This document shows positions 24,309-32,653 of a DNA stretch of 64,000 bases, one piece after another. The notes under the pieces were generated by a model. That model saw only the letters and a program-made list of their open reading frames with translations. It made no database searches and was not told the origin of the DNA. A program made the position numbers and the translations under genes. Every line of letters begins with the position of its first letter. Within the stretch, counting starts at the first letter, position 1. Source of the DNA: Hyphobacterium marinum (GTDB lineage: Bacteria > Pseudomonadota > Alphaproteobacteria > Caulobacterales > Maricaulaceae); the NCBI RefSeq assembly GCF_036330325.1, contig NZ_JAZDRO010000002.1:62001-126000 (forward strand). Reading direction: 5' to 3'.

Positions 24309-25888
24309 ACGCCGGCGCGCTCCGGATCGACCGCCGCGCACTTCTGCTCGGCGGCCTCTCGCTCGCCGGTCTGACGGCCTGCTCGCCCCAGCGGCGCGAC
24401 GACAGCGAACCGATCCTGCGCGTGGCGATTGCCGGCCTGCCGGATTCACTTGACCCAGCCATTGGTCAGCTCGCGGCCTCGGCCCTTGTCTACAAGCAGA
24501 TCCATGGGCCCCTCACCGATTATGGCCGCGATGGCGGGCTCGCGCCGGGCCTCGCGGAAAGCTGGGAAGCGAGCCCGGACGCAAGGACATGGACCTTCCG
24601 CCTGCGCGAGGGCTTGCTCTGGTCGGACGAAACGCCGCTCACGGCCGAAGACGTCGTGTGGTCGGCGCGCCGGATCGTCGATCCGGCGTCGACCTTTGCG
24701 GCCATTGGCGACTTCTATGCGGTCAGAAATGCCCCGGAAATCCTGCGCGGCGAAGCCGGTCCCGAGACAATGGGCGTGCGGGCCATTGACGACCGCAGGG
24801 TCGAATTCCAACTGACCGCGCCGCTCGGCTACTTTCCGCTTCTGATGCGCGAATTCTATCCCTTTCCACGACATGTCATCGAGGCGCATGGCGGGGCGTG
24901 GGTGGACCCAGAGCATTTCGTCGGCTGCGGCCCCTTCACATTGACCGAGACTGGTCCGCTGTCGCTGCGCCTCGCCCGCAATCCGCGCGCCTGGAACCCG
25001 GCGCGGATCGAAACCGTCCATATCGAGGCGGTGGAGGATGCGGCGACGCGCGCGCGGCTCTTCCGTGCCGGGGACTACGACATCGCCGAAGCGCCGCTGG
25101 CGACCCAGATCGCCATGCTGACGGAACGCCTGCCCTATCAGGTCCTCCCGTACGAAGCCCCGAAACTCACCTATCTCAAGGTCAATATGGGCCGGGCGTT
25201 GACCGGCAATGCGGATTTCCGCCGTGCACTGGACCTCGCCATCGACCGGAATTTTCTGGCCGAGAGCCTTCTGGCTGGCACGGCCACACCCACGCGCCAC
25301 ATCATTCCGGGTCTGTTTTACGAGGACGGCTCGGTCCGCGATAACCGGCTGGCCGCCCGCCAGCTCCTGGTCAATGCGGGCCTGACCGGAGCGAATGCTC
25401 CGCGTATCCAGCTGCGCTGCCTGCCGGGGGAGCGGGAACGCCTCGCCATCGCCATTGCCGACGACTGGAGCCAGATTGGCATCGATGTGGAGATTTTCGC
25501 CACACCGCCCGCCGATCTCTATCCGGCCATTGATGGCGGGGACTATGACGTTGCGCTCGCCCATTTTGACCGCGGGCTCAAATCCGATCCCGACTTCATG
25601 ATCGAACCCTTCACGCCGGGCGGCTTTGCCGACAACACGTTCTGGTTTGGCCAGCCGGGCGAGGCCGACGATGAGTTCGCGCGGCTAATTGGAGAGGCCC
25701 GCGCGACCGTCGATGCTGACTTGCGCACCCAGGCCTACCGGGCGGCGGAACGGGTGATCCTGGAAGCCCGACCAGTCATTCCGTTCCTTCGTGAGCGGGC
25801 CTTCTGGCTGGTCGCCGAACGCGTCACCGGCCTCAGCGCCGAAATCCAGCCGGTGCTGTGGCGGGGGTTCCAGCTTGAGGGCAGCTAA
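24305..25888 (+). CDS. Peptide/oligosaccharide-type ABC substrate-binding lipoprotein (family 5)
   Basis: 527 residues if started at CTG 24305; a GTG at 24422 is inside the gene. The reading frame upstream of 24422 encodes LRIDRRALLLGGLSLAGLTAC, a twin-Arg-type lipoprotein signal with lipobox LTAC, and no ATG, GTG or TTG occurs between the previous in-frame stop (24281) and 24422, so a CTG start overlapping the stop of the upstream gene (CTGA) is the simplest reading, with GAGGTGA upstream. The mature domain is SBP_bac_5: VAIAGLPDSLDPAIGQL, GLAESWEASPDARTWTFRLREGLLWSDETPLTAEDVVWSARRI, and YLKVNMGRALTGNADFRRALDLAIDRNFL. No permease or ATPase gene is near, so its partner is unknown. Confidence 0.87.
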   Translation: MNAGALRIDRRALLLGGLSLAGLTACSPQRRDDSEPILRVAIAGLPDSLDPAIGQLAASALVYKQIHGPLTDYGRDGGLAPGLAESWEASPDARTWTFRLREGLLWSDETPLTAEDVVWSARRIVDPASTFAAIGDFYAVRNAPEILRGEAGPETMGVRAIDDRRVEFQLTAPLGYFPLLMREFYPFPRHVIEAHGGAWVDPEHFVGCGPFTLTETGPLSLRLARNPRAWNPARIETVHIEAVEDAATRARLFRAGDYDIAEAPLATQIAMLTERLPYQVLPYEAPKLTYLKVNMGRALTGNADFRRALDLAIDRNFLAESLLAGTATPTRHIIPGLFYEDGSVRDNRLAARQLLVNAGLTGANAPRIQLRCLPGERERLAIAIADDWSQIGIDVEIFATPPADLYPAIDGGDYDVALAHFDRGLKSDPDFMIEPFTPGGFADNTFWFGQPGEADDEFARLIGEARATVDADLRTQAYRAAERVILEARPVIPFLRERAFWLVAERVTGLSAEIQPVLWRGFQLEGS

Positions 25889-26010
25889 GACGCTCGCCAT
25901 CGCGGCGAATCCGGTCTAGGAACGTCGCCTAGCACAACAACCGAAGACGACACCCGACCGGCGGCCCCGCCGGACGTGTGTCTGCGAGCGCTAACGGGAC
26001 CGGAATCTCC

Positions 26011-29000
26011 ATGCCCAAACGGACCGACATCAACTCCATCCTGATCATCGGGGCCGGCCCCATCGTCATCGGGCAGGCCTGCGAATTCGACTATTCGGGG
26101 GTACAGGCGGTCAAGGCGCTGAAAGAGGAGGGCTACCGGGTCATCCTCGTCAATTCGAACCCGGCGACGATCATGACCGATCCGGGGCTGGCCGACGCGA
26201 CCTATGTCGAGCCGATCACGCCGGACATGGTTGCCAAGGTGATCGAGAAGGAGCGCCCGGACGCCCTTCTGCCGACCATGGGCGGGCAGACGGCGCTCAA
26301 TTGCGCATTGGATCTCGACCGTTCCGGCGTGCTCGACCTTTTCGGCGTGGAAATGATCGGCGCGCGGGCCGACGTGATCGACAAGGCGGAGAACCGCGAG
26401 CGCTTCCGCAAGGCGATGGATTCCATTGGCCTGGAAAGCCCGCGCTCGGGCGTGGCCCACAGCCTGGCCGAAGCCGAGGCGCTAATCGACGAGATCGGCC
26501 TGCCGACCATCATCCGGCCCTCCTTCACGATGGGCGGCACGGGCGGCGGTATCGCCTACAATATCGAGGAATTCCGCGAAATCTGCGAAGCGGGCATCGC
26601 CGCCTCCCCCGTCAATGAAATCCTCGTCGAGGAGTCCGTACTCGGGTGGAAAGAGTACGAGATGGAAGTGGTCCGCGACCGCGCGGACAACTGCATCATC
26701 ATCTGCTCGATCGAAAATATCGACCCGATGGGCGTGCATACCGGCGACAGCGTCACCGTCGCTCCGGCCCTGACGTTGACCGACAAGGAATACCAGCGCA
26801 TGCGGTCCGCCTCGATCGCGGTACTGCGCGAGATCGGGGTGGAGACAGGCGGATCGAACGTGCAGTTCGCCGTCGATCCCAAGACCGGGCGCATGGTCGT
26901 CATCGAGATGAATCCGCGCGTGTCGCGCTCCTCGGCGCTGGCCTCGAAAGCCACGGGCTTTCCCATCGCGCGCGTCGCGGCGAAGCTCGCCGTCGGCTAC
27001 ACACTCGACGAGATCGCCAACGACATCACCGGCGGCGCGACCCCGGCGAGTTTTGAACCGACGATTGATTATGTCGTCACCAAGATCCCGCGCTTCGCTT
27101 TTGAAAAATATCCCGGCGCGTCAAACATCCTGACCACGTCGATGAAATCGGTCGGCGAGGCCATGGCGATCGGGCGGACCTTCCAGGAGTCGGTCCAGAA
27201 GGCGATGCGGTCACTGGAAACCAATCTCGACGGGTTTGACGAGGTCGTCATCGAGGGCCTGGCCGATGCCGTGGACGAAGGCGGCCGGCGCGAGGCGATT
27301 ACCGCCGCGCTGTCTCGCCCGACTCCGGACCGGTTGCGCTATGTCGCGCAAGCCTTCCGCGAGGGCCTCACCGTCGACGAAATCAACATGGCATGCGCCT
27401 ACGAGCCCTGGTTCCTTCGTCAGATCGAGGAGCTGGTCGCGCTGGAAGAAGACATCCGCAAGAACGGGCTGCCGATAACGGCCCGCGAGATGCACGACCT
27501 GAAAGCCAAGGGGTTTTCAGACGCACGGCTGGCAAAACTCTCCGGTCAGGACGAGAACGCCGTCCGCACTGCCCGGCGCGGTCTTGGCGTACGCCCCGTT
27601 TTCAAGCGGGTCGATACCTGCGCGGCCGAGTTCGAAGCTGTCACGCCCTACATGTACTCGACCTATGAAACAGGCGGGTTCGATCAACCGGCGGATGATG
27701 AATCTCAGCCCACCGACCGGAAGAAGGCGATCATCCTCGGCGGGGGTCCGAACCGGATCGGCCAGGGGATCGAGTTCGATTATTGCTGTTGCCATGCAGC
27801 CTTCGCGTTCGCCGAGGTCGGCATCGAGTCGATCATGGTCAATTGCAACCCGGAAACCGTCTCGACCGACTATGACACCGCCGACCGGCTCTATTTCGAG
27901 CCGCTGACGACCGAGGACGTGCTTGAGCTGATCGAGACCGAGCGCCAGAACGGCGAGCTTTTGGGTGTCGTCGTCCAGTATGGCGGTCAGACACCGCTGA
28001 AGCTGGCCGGTGATCTCGAGGCCGCGGGCGTACCCATTCTCGGCACGCTGCCCGAAGCCATCGATCTGGCCGAGGACCGCGAGCGCTTCAAGGCGCTGCT
28101 TGATGACCTGGGTCTGAAACAACCTCCCAACGTCATCGCCCATTCCGAAGCCGAAGCGCAGACCGCCGTTGAGACGCTCGGCTTCCCGCTGGTCCTGCGC
28201 CCCTCCTACGTGCTGGGCGGGCGCGGCATGGAAGTGGTCCGGGAAAAGGAAAGCTTCGACCGCTATATCCGCGAAGCCGTCATCGTTTCGGGCAAGTCAC
28301 CGCTCCTGATCGACCGCTATCTCGACAATGCGCAAGAGGTCGATGTCGACGCGATCTGCGACGGCAAGGATGTCTGGGTCGCAGGCGTGATGCAGCATAT
28401 CGAGGAAGCCGGCGTGCATTCGGGCGATTCTGCCTGCTCGCTGCCGCCCTACTCGCTTTCTGCTGAAACCATTGACGAGTTGAAGGCGCAGGCCGCGTCC
28501 ATGGCGCTCGCCATCGGCGTACGCGGCCTGATGAATGTCCAGTTCGCCATCAAGGACGGCGAGATCTACGTGCTGGAAGTCAATCCGCGCGCCTCGCGCA
28601 CCGTGCCCTTCGTGGCGAAGGCCATCGGCACGCCGGTCGCGAAAATCGCGGCGAAAGTGATGGCGGGCGCGAGCCTTGCCGAATTCGGCCTCAAACCGCC
28701 TGCGCCGAAGCATGTCGCAGTCAAGGAAGCGGTGATGCCGTTTGCGCGCTTCCCGGGCGTCGATCCGGTCCTGGGCCCGGAAATGCGGTCCACCGGGGAG
28801 GTGATGGGCATTGATGCCGACTTCGAGTCCGCCTTCGCCAAGTCGCAGCTGGCCGCCGGGGTGAAGCTGCCCCGCACCGGCGCGGTCTTCATTTCGCTGA
28901 AAGAATCCGACAAGCCTCTCATGACCGGCGCGGCCAAGACACTGGTCTCGATGGGTTTCGAGATCCTGGCGACATCCGGTACCGCGACGTCACTGGAAGC

Positions 29001-29271
29001 CTCGGGCGTCCCGGTCACGCGGGTCAACAAGGTCTTCGAAGGCCGGCCGCATATCGTTGACGCGATCAAGAACCGCGAAGTGCAACTCATCGTGAACACG
29101 ACCGAGGGCCGGCAGTCGCACAAGGACTCCTATTCCATCCGCCGCACGGCACTGGAGTTGAAAATCCCGTGCTACACGACTGCATCAGCGGCTATCGCGG
29201 CCGTGCAGTCCTTGCTTAAGATTGATGCAGGAGCGCTTGAACCGCGTTCATTGCAATCCTACTCTACGTAG
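26011..29271 (+). CDS. carB: Carbamoyl-phosphate synthase large subunit
   Basis: 1086 residues, normal length, made of two homologous ATP-grasp halves plus the C-terminal allosteric domain. First half: SILIIGAGPIVIGQACEFDYSG, RPSFTMGGTGGGIAYN, EMNPRVSRSSALASKATGFPIA. Second half: AIILGGGPNRIGQGIEFDYCCCHAAF, RPSYVLGGRGMEVV, VLEVNPRASRTVPFVAKA. The ending (VFISLKESDKPLMTGAAKTLVSMGFEILATSGTA) is the MGS-type regulatory domain. It makes carbamoyl phosphate from bicarbonate, ATP and ammonia passed from CarA. Start ATG at 26011 is the MPKRTDI- form. About 120 bp separate it from the binding-protein gene. Confidence 0.98.
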   Translation: MPKRTDINSILIIGAGPIVIGQACEFDYSGVQAVKALKEEGYRVILVNSNPATIMTDPGLADATYVEPITPDMVAKVIEKERPDALLPTMGGQTALNCALDLDRSGVLDLFGVEMIGARADVIDKAENRERFRKAMDSIGLESPRSGVAHSLAEAEALIDEIGLPTIIRPSFTMGGTGGGIAYNIEEFREICEAGIAASPVNEILVEESVLGWKEYEMEVVRDRADNCIIICSIENIDPMGVHTGDSVTVAPALTLTDKEYQRMRSASIAVLREIGVETGGSNVQFAVDPKTGRMVVIEMNPRVSRSSALASKATGFPIARVAAKLAVGYTLDEIANDITGGATPASFEPTIDYVVTKIPRFAFEKYPGASNILTTSMKSVGEAMAIGRTFQESVQKAMRSLETNLDGFDEVVIEGLADAVDEGGRREAITAALSRPTPDRLRYVAQAFREGLTVDEINMACAYEPWFLRQIEELVALEEDIRKNGLPITAREMHDLKAKGFSDARLAKLSGQDENAVRTARRGLGVRPVFKRVDTCAAEFEAVTPYMYSTYETGGFDQPADDESQPTDRKKAIILGGGPNRIGQGIEFDYCCCHAAFAFAEVGIESIMVNCNPETVSTDYDTADRLYFEPLTTEDVLELIETERQNGELLGVVVQYGGQTPLKLAGDLEAAGVPILGTLPEAIDLAEDRERFKALLDDLGLKQPPNVIAHSEAEAQTAVETLGFPLVLRPSYVLGGRGMEVVREKESFDRYIREAVIVSGKSPLLIDRYLDNAQEVDVDAICDGKDVWVAGVMQHIEEAGVHSGDSACSLPPYSLSAETIDELKAQAASMALAIGVRGLMNVQFAIKDGEIYVLEVNPRASRTVPFVAKAIGTPVAKIAAKVMAGASLAEFGLKPPAPKHVAVKEAVMPFARFPGVDPVLGPEMRSTGEVMGIDADFESAFAKSQLAAGVKLPRTGAVFISLKESDKPLMTGAAKTLVSMGFEILATSGTATSLEASGVPVTRVNKVFEGRPHIVDAIKNREVQLIVNTTEGRQSHKDSYSIRRTALELKIPCYTTASAAIAAVQSLLKIDAGALEPRSLQSYST

Positions 29272-29316
29272 TCCGCCCGGACTGCGGACTGTCTGAACTT
29301 CTGAGAAATTACCGCC

Positions 29317-29790
29317 ATGAATAAAGTCCCCATGACCGCCGAGGGGTTCAAAGCCCTCGACGATGAATTCAAGAGATTGAAGACCGAGGAGCGCCCGGCC
29401 GTGATCCAGGCCATCGCGGAAGCCCGCGAGCACGGTGATCTGTCGGAGAACGCTGAATACCATGCCGCCAAGGAGCGCCAGGGCTGGATCGAGGGCCGGC
29501 TTGCCGAGCTGGAAGACAAGATCGCCCGGGCGCAGGTTATCGATGTGTCGAAACTGGATGGTGACACCATCAAGTTCGGCGCGACCGTGACCGTGGTCGA
29601 CGAGGATACCGACGAGGAAGCTGTCTACAAGATTGTGGGCGAGGACGAGTCCGACGTGAAAGCGGGCAAGGTGTCGCTGTCCTCCCCGATCGCGCGCGCG
29701 CTGATCAACAAGGAAATCGGCGATGTCGTCGAGGTCAATGCGCCCGGTGGGCTGAAATCCTATGAAGTGCTCAAGGTCGAGTGGGTCTAG
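29317..29790 (+). CDS. greA: Transcription elongation factor GreA
   Basis: 157 residues, standard. N-terminal coiled-coil MTAEGFKALDDEFKRLKTEERPAVIQAIAEAREHGDLSENAEYHAAKERQGWIEGRLAELEDKI with the acidic tip DLSENAEYH that reaches the RNA polymerase active site, then the FKBP-like C-terminal domain ending LINKEIGDVVEVNAPGGLKSYEVLKVEWV. GreA rescues backtracked polymerase by stimulating transcript cleavage. It follows carB by 45 bp, and a strong terminator follows it at 29816. Confidence 0.97.
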   Translation: MNKVPMTAEGFKALDDEFKRLKTEERPAVIQAIAEAREHGDLSENAEYHAAKERQGWIEGRLAELEDKIARAQVIDVSKLDGDTIKFGATVTVVDEDTDEEAVYKIVGEDESDVKAGKVSLSSPIARALINKEIGDVVEVNAPGGLKSYEVLKVEWV

Positions 29791-29815
29791 GACTGACACT
29801 CACAGCCAGACAGTA

Positions 29816-29846
29816 AAACGCCGGGGCGGTAACCGCCCCGGCGTTT
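29816..29846. terminator. Strong bidirectional terminator between greA and the M56-M23 gene
   Basis: AAACGCCGGGGCGG at 29816-29829 pairs perfectly over 14 bp with 29833-29846 around a TAA loop, with an A run on one side and T run on the other. It ends greA on the plus strand and the gene at 29871-31256 on the minus strand. Confidence 0.9.
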
Positions 29847-29870
29847 CCGTTATCGGTGGCCGATTCGGGG

Positions 29871-31256
29871 TCAGCCGTCCGATGGCGTCGCCGGGGCCAG
29901 GCCCGGAATATGATCGGCCGGATCGACACGCTCGCCATCGCGGCGCACCTCGACATGGACATGAGGCCCGGTCGCGACACCGGTTGCCCCGACGCGCGCG
30001 ATGGTCTGGCCGGCGCGAACTGCGTCGCCCGGAGCCACGGCATAGTCCTGGAGGTGGGCATAGACGGTCGTCCAGCCGCCGCCGTGATCGATTTCGACGA
30101 CATTGCCCCAGCTTGTCTGGCCGTTATAGGCCGCGCCGGCATAGGTCACGCGCCCCGGAGCCGGTGCTGAGACCGGCGCGCCGGCCGGTGCAGCGATATC
30201 CTGGCCGCCATGATTGCGCGGGCCATTTGGTCCTGGTGCAGCCGGACCAAAACCGGACGAGGTTCGACCTTCCACGACCGGCGCGGTGAACTGGACATCC
30301 ACTGCAAGACCTGCGGCATCGGCGGCCTGGTATCCAGCGATCGACAGGCAGGCGGCGGCCATCACGGCCAGCGAGACCGGACCGGTTGCCGGGCGGTATT
30401 TCGGGGTTTGAGACAGTATGGAGCGAATACGCATTTCAAGTGCCTTTTTCGGTTCCACGCCAAAACCAAGCGCCGCCTGCGGCCCCGAACCGCGTGAGGC
30501 AGCGTCCAGCAGGGTGCGGGCGTAGGAACGCGCCCTGCGGTGATCGGACGAAAAAAGCGCTGCACGGTCGCAGGCGATCTCCACCGCCAACCGCCGCTCG
30601 CGCTCCATCAGGAAGAAAAACGGGTTGAACCACAGCATGGCGCCGGCCATCCGCACGCCGACACGCCGCCAGGAATCCCGCCGCCGAATGTGAGCCAGCT
30701 CATGGGCCAGGACGAGGTCATCGGTAGCCTGCCGCGCATCGAGCACCAGGACGGGCCGCCAGAGGCCGCACACGAAGGGCGAACGCACCCGGTCGTGCCG
30801 GACGTCAATGCGCTGGCCGACCGTCAGTGCGGCAGCAACCGACTGCACTTCGGCCTCGACCGCGGCACCTGCCGGTACGGTAGATCCAAGCCGCCGGTGA
30901 AGGGCGGCGGAGCGGCAAAGCTCGACCAGCCCACGGACAAGGATACCGATACCCCAGAGCCCCAGCAGCAGGCGCGGCCATGCGATCCCCGGCATCCCGG
31001 GGTCGGAGGGCGCAGCCTGAATGGCGTCCTGACCTGAATTGATCAACGCGGCGACCGGCTCGAGCGGGTCGGCTATCGCCGGTACCGATGCTGACAGCCA
31101 GGGGGAGACCAAGAGCGTGATCAGGGGCAGGATGGCGAGCCCCATGGAGAGGCTCCAATAGGTCTCACTGCGCCCGCCCTTCTGCCCCGTTGTCCAAGCG
31201 AATGCCGCGATGAGACAGCTCGCACAGGCGGCCAGAATGATTGCGGCGGCGCTCAA
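29871..31256 (-). CDS. M56 (BlaR1-like) membrane protease fused to an M23/LytM domain
   Basis: 461 residues. Transmembrane segments near 1-22, 33-57, 91-113, 200-216 and 292-310. The M56 zinc protease motif HELAH is at 185-189 with a further Glu near 226 (EIACDRAAL); this is the BlaR1/MecR1 cytosolic protease. After the last segment, the outer part (about 325-455) is an M23/LytM domain with every metal ligand in place: His349 and Asp353 (NHGGQD), His401 (AHLQD), His432 and His434 (GPHVHVE). BlaR1 proteins cut BlaI-type repressors after an outer domain senses a signal; here a peptidoglycan-directed M23 domain takes the sensor place. Start overlaps the BlaI gene stop by 4 bp (ATGA). Confidence 0.87.
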   Translation of the reverse strand: MSAAAIILAACASCLIAAFAWTTGQKGGRSETYWSLSMGLAILPLITLLVSPWLSASVPAIADPLEPVAALINSGQDAIQAAPSDPGMPGIAWPRLLLGLWGIGILVRGLVELCRSAALHRRLGSTVPAGAAVEAEVQSVAAALTVGQRIDVRHDRVRSPFVCGLWRPVLVLDARQATDDLVLAHELAHIRRRDSWRRVGVRMAGAMLWFNPFFFLMERERRLAVEIACDRAALFSSDHRRARSYARTLLDAASRGSGPQAALGFGVEPKKALEMRIRSILSQTPKYRPATGPVSLAVMAAACLSIAGYQAADAAGLAVDVQFTAPVVEGRTSSGFGPAAPGPNGPRNHGGQDIAAPAGAPVSAPAPGRVTYAGAAYNGQTSWGNVVEIDHGGGWTTVYAHLQDYAVAPGDAVRAGQTIARVGATGVATGPHVHVEVRRDGERVDPADHIPGLAPATPSDG

Positions 31257-31627
31257 GACGTCTCTCCGGCCGGTTCGGCCAGCAGTTTCTCCAGCTCCGC
31301 GACATCGTCAGGGTCCAGCAGAGGGCTGGAGGCGAAAGCCGAGGCCGGCAGCGGTTCGTCAAGGTCGAAGACCTGGGCCGAAAAGCTGCGCACCATCATG
31401 CTGAGGACCTGGGCCTTGGTCGCCCGGGGATGAAAGACCGCGAGGCCGTGGGCATCACCACGTTCAATCAGTCCCTTGTCGACCATGCGGGCGATCAGGG
31501 TCCGCGTGGTCGAGTAGGACCAGTCCCGGCTCGACCCCGCCCGTTCGTGTATTTCCCGTGCACCTAGCGGCGATTGCGTCCACAGGGCTTTCAGCACCGA
31601 CATCTCGGAAGGACTGGGTTGATCCAC
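31253..31627 (-). CDS. BlaI/MecI/CopY-type repressor
   Basis: 124 residues. Winged helix DQPSPSEMSVLKALWTQSPLGAREIHERAGSSRDWSYSTTRTLIARMVDKGLIERGDAHGLAVFHPRATKAQVLSMMVRSF followed by a helical C-terminal dimerisation part. BlaI repressors are proteolysed by the partner M56 protein when the outer signal arrives. Start GTG at 31627 is preferred over the GTG at 31639, because it fits the family N-terminus and leaves a palindrome (31636-31649) upstream. The gene precedes the M56-M23 gene with ATGA overlap, the expected order for this operon. Confidence 0.9.
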   Translation of the reverse strand: MDQPSPSEMSVLKALWTQSPLGAREIHERAGSSRDWSYSTTRTLIARMVDKGLIERGDAHGLAVFHPRATKAQVLSMMVRSFSAQVFDLDEPLPASAFASSPLLDPDDVAELEKLLAEPAGETS

Positions 31628-31635
31628 GACACACC

Positions 31636-31679
31636 TCACATAGATGTGACATCTGTCGCATGCTCGCCGCTGTTGTCAA
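31636..31679 (-). promoter_or_regulatory. BlaI-type operator and promoter
   Basis: TCACATAGATGTGA (31636-31649) is a perfect palindrome of arms TCACAT/ATGTGA, and GACATCTGTC (31648-31657) is a second one overlapping it, resembling the TACANNTGTA-like operators of BlaI and CopY proteins. On the minus strand a perfect TTGACA (31679-31674) lies 17 bp before a weak ACAGAT -10 (31656-31651). The repressor would cover the -10 and start region. This pattern argues for self-repression of the repressor/M56-M23 operon. Confidence 0.65.
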
Positions 31680-31726
31680 GCCTTCGGTGACTTGACGGCG
31701 GATGGCTCCCGTCGCCTACAAGGGGA

Positions 31727-32653
31727 ATGGCCTCTGACTCGCTAAAAATCTGGGCGGTCGCGGATACGCGGCGCGGCGTTGAAAATCAGGCGATTGGCCT
31801 GGCCGAGGCCGTCGCCGCGCGGACCGACGGGCAGATGAGCCGTGTCACCATCGGACCGGACGGCTTTGCCGCCCTGCCTGACAGTGCGGCACCGGATATC
31901 TGGATAGGCTGCGGCCGGCCGGCCATTCGCCTCGCCCGGCAGCAGCGCCGGGCTTTTGCAAACAGCGTCTTCGTTTATGTGCAGGATCCAAGAACGTCCT
32001 ATGAGATCTTCGACCTGATCGTGGCCCCGCGCCATGACCGGCTCGACCGGGGCAACGCCGTCGCAACGACAGGCTCACCGCACCGGGTGACCGCGGGCCG
32101 CCTCGCCGACGAGGCTGAGCGGTTTTCTGAACGGCTGAACGGTTTGCCCGGCCCACGTGCGGCCGTGCTGGTCGGCGGACCATCAAAAGCGTTCCGCATG
32201 GGCGGGGATGTAGAAGGCTATCTTGCCGGCCGGATTGACGATCTCCTGGCGCAAGACCTGACGTTGATGGTGTCGGTGTCGCGGCGCACGCCCGCCTCAC
32301 TGCGCCAACGCCTCAAGGTGCGCCTGAAGGACGAGGCGCGGTGCTGGTTCCATGATGGTGACGGCGACAATCCCTATTTCGCCTTTCTGGCGTCGGCGGA
32401 CTGGATTTTTGTGACCGAAGACTCCACCAACATGTTGACCGAGGCCGCCGCGACCGGGACGCCCGTGTATTCACTGCCCTTGTCCGGCAAGGCCGGAAAG
32501 TTTGCCCTGCTGCATGCCGGTCTTGAGGCGCACGGCGCGTTGCGCCCCTTTCTGGGCCGGCTCGACACCTGGACCTATCCCCCCCTTGACGAGACCACCC
32601 GGATCGCAAGGCTGATTGCCGACGTCCATGCCCGCCGAGGAGAGCTCCGATGA
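31727..32653 (+). CDS. ELM1/GtrOC1-family protein
   Basis: 308 residues, the mitochondrial-fission-ELM1 (DUF1022) family. Typical blocks: KIWAVADTRRGVENQAIGLAEAVA, PDIWIGCGRPAIRLARQQRR, YVQDPRTSYEIFDLIVAPRHDRL, AAVLVGGPSKAFRMGG, and FVTEDSTNMLTEAAATGTPVYSLPLSGKAGKFALLHAGL, which looks like a GT-B glycosyltransferase-type C-terminal fold (nucleotide-sugar-binding-like ...TEDSTNM...E). The bacterial role is unclear. A candidate promoter, TTGACG at 31692 and CTACAA at 31716, ends 5 bp before the ATG, so the message could be leaderless. It overlaps the next gene by 4 bp. Confidence 0.85.
   Translation: MASDSLKIWAVADTRRGVENQAIGLAEAVAARTDGQMSRVTIGPDGFAALPDSAAPDIWIGCGRPAIRLARQQRRAFANSVFVYVQDPRTSYEIFDLIVAPRHDRLDRGNAVATTGSPHRVTAGRLADEAERFSERLNGLPGPRAAVLVGGPSKAFRMGGDVEGYLAGRIDDLLAQDLTLMVSVSRRTPASLRQRLKVRLKDEARCWFHDGDGDNPYFAFLASADWIFVTEDSTNMLTEAAATGTPVYSLPLSGKAGKFALLHAGLEAHGALRPFLGRLDTWTYPPLDETTRIARLIADVHARRGELR

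Noticed and set aside
24446..25564. Minus-strand open frame opposite the binding protein
   Set aside because: Shadow, no recognisable domain.
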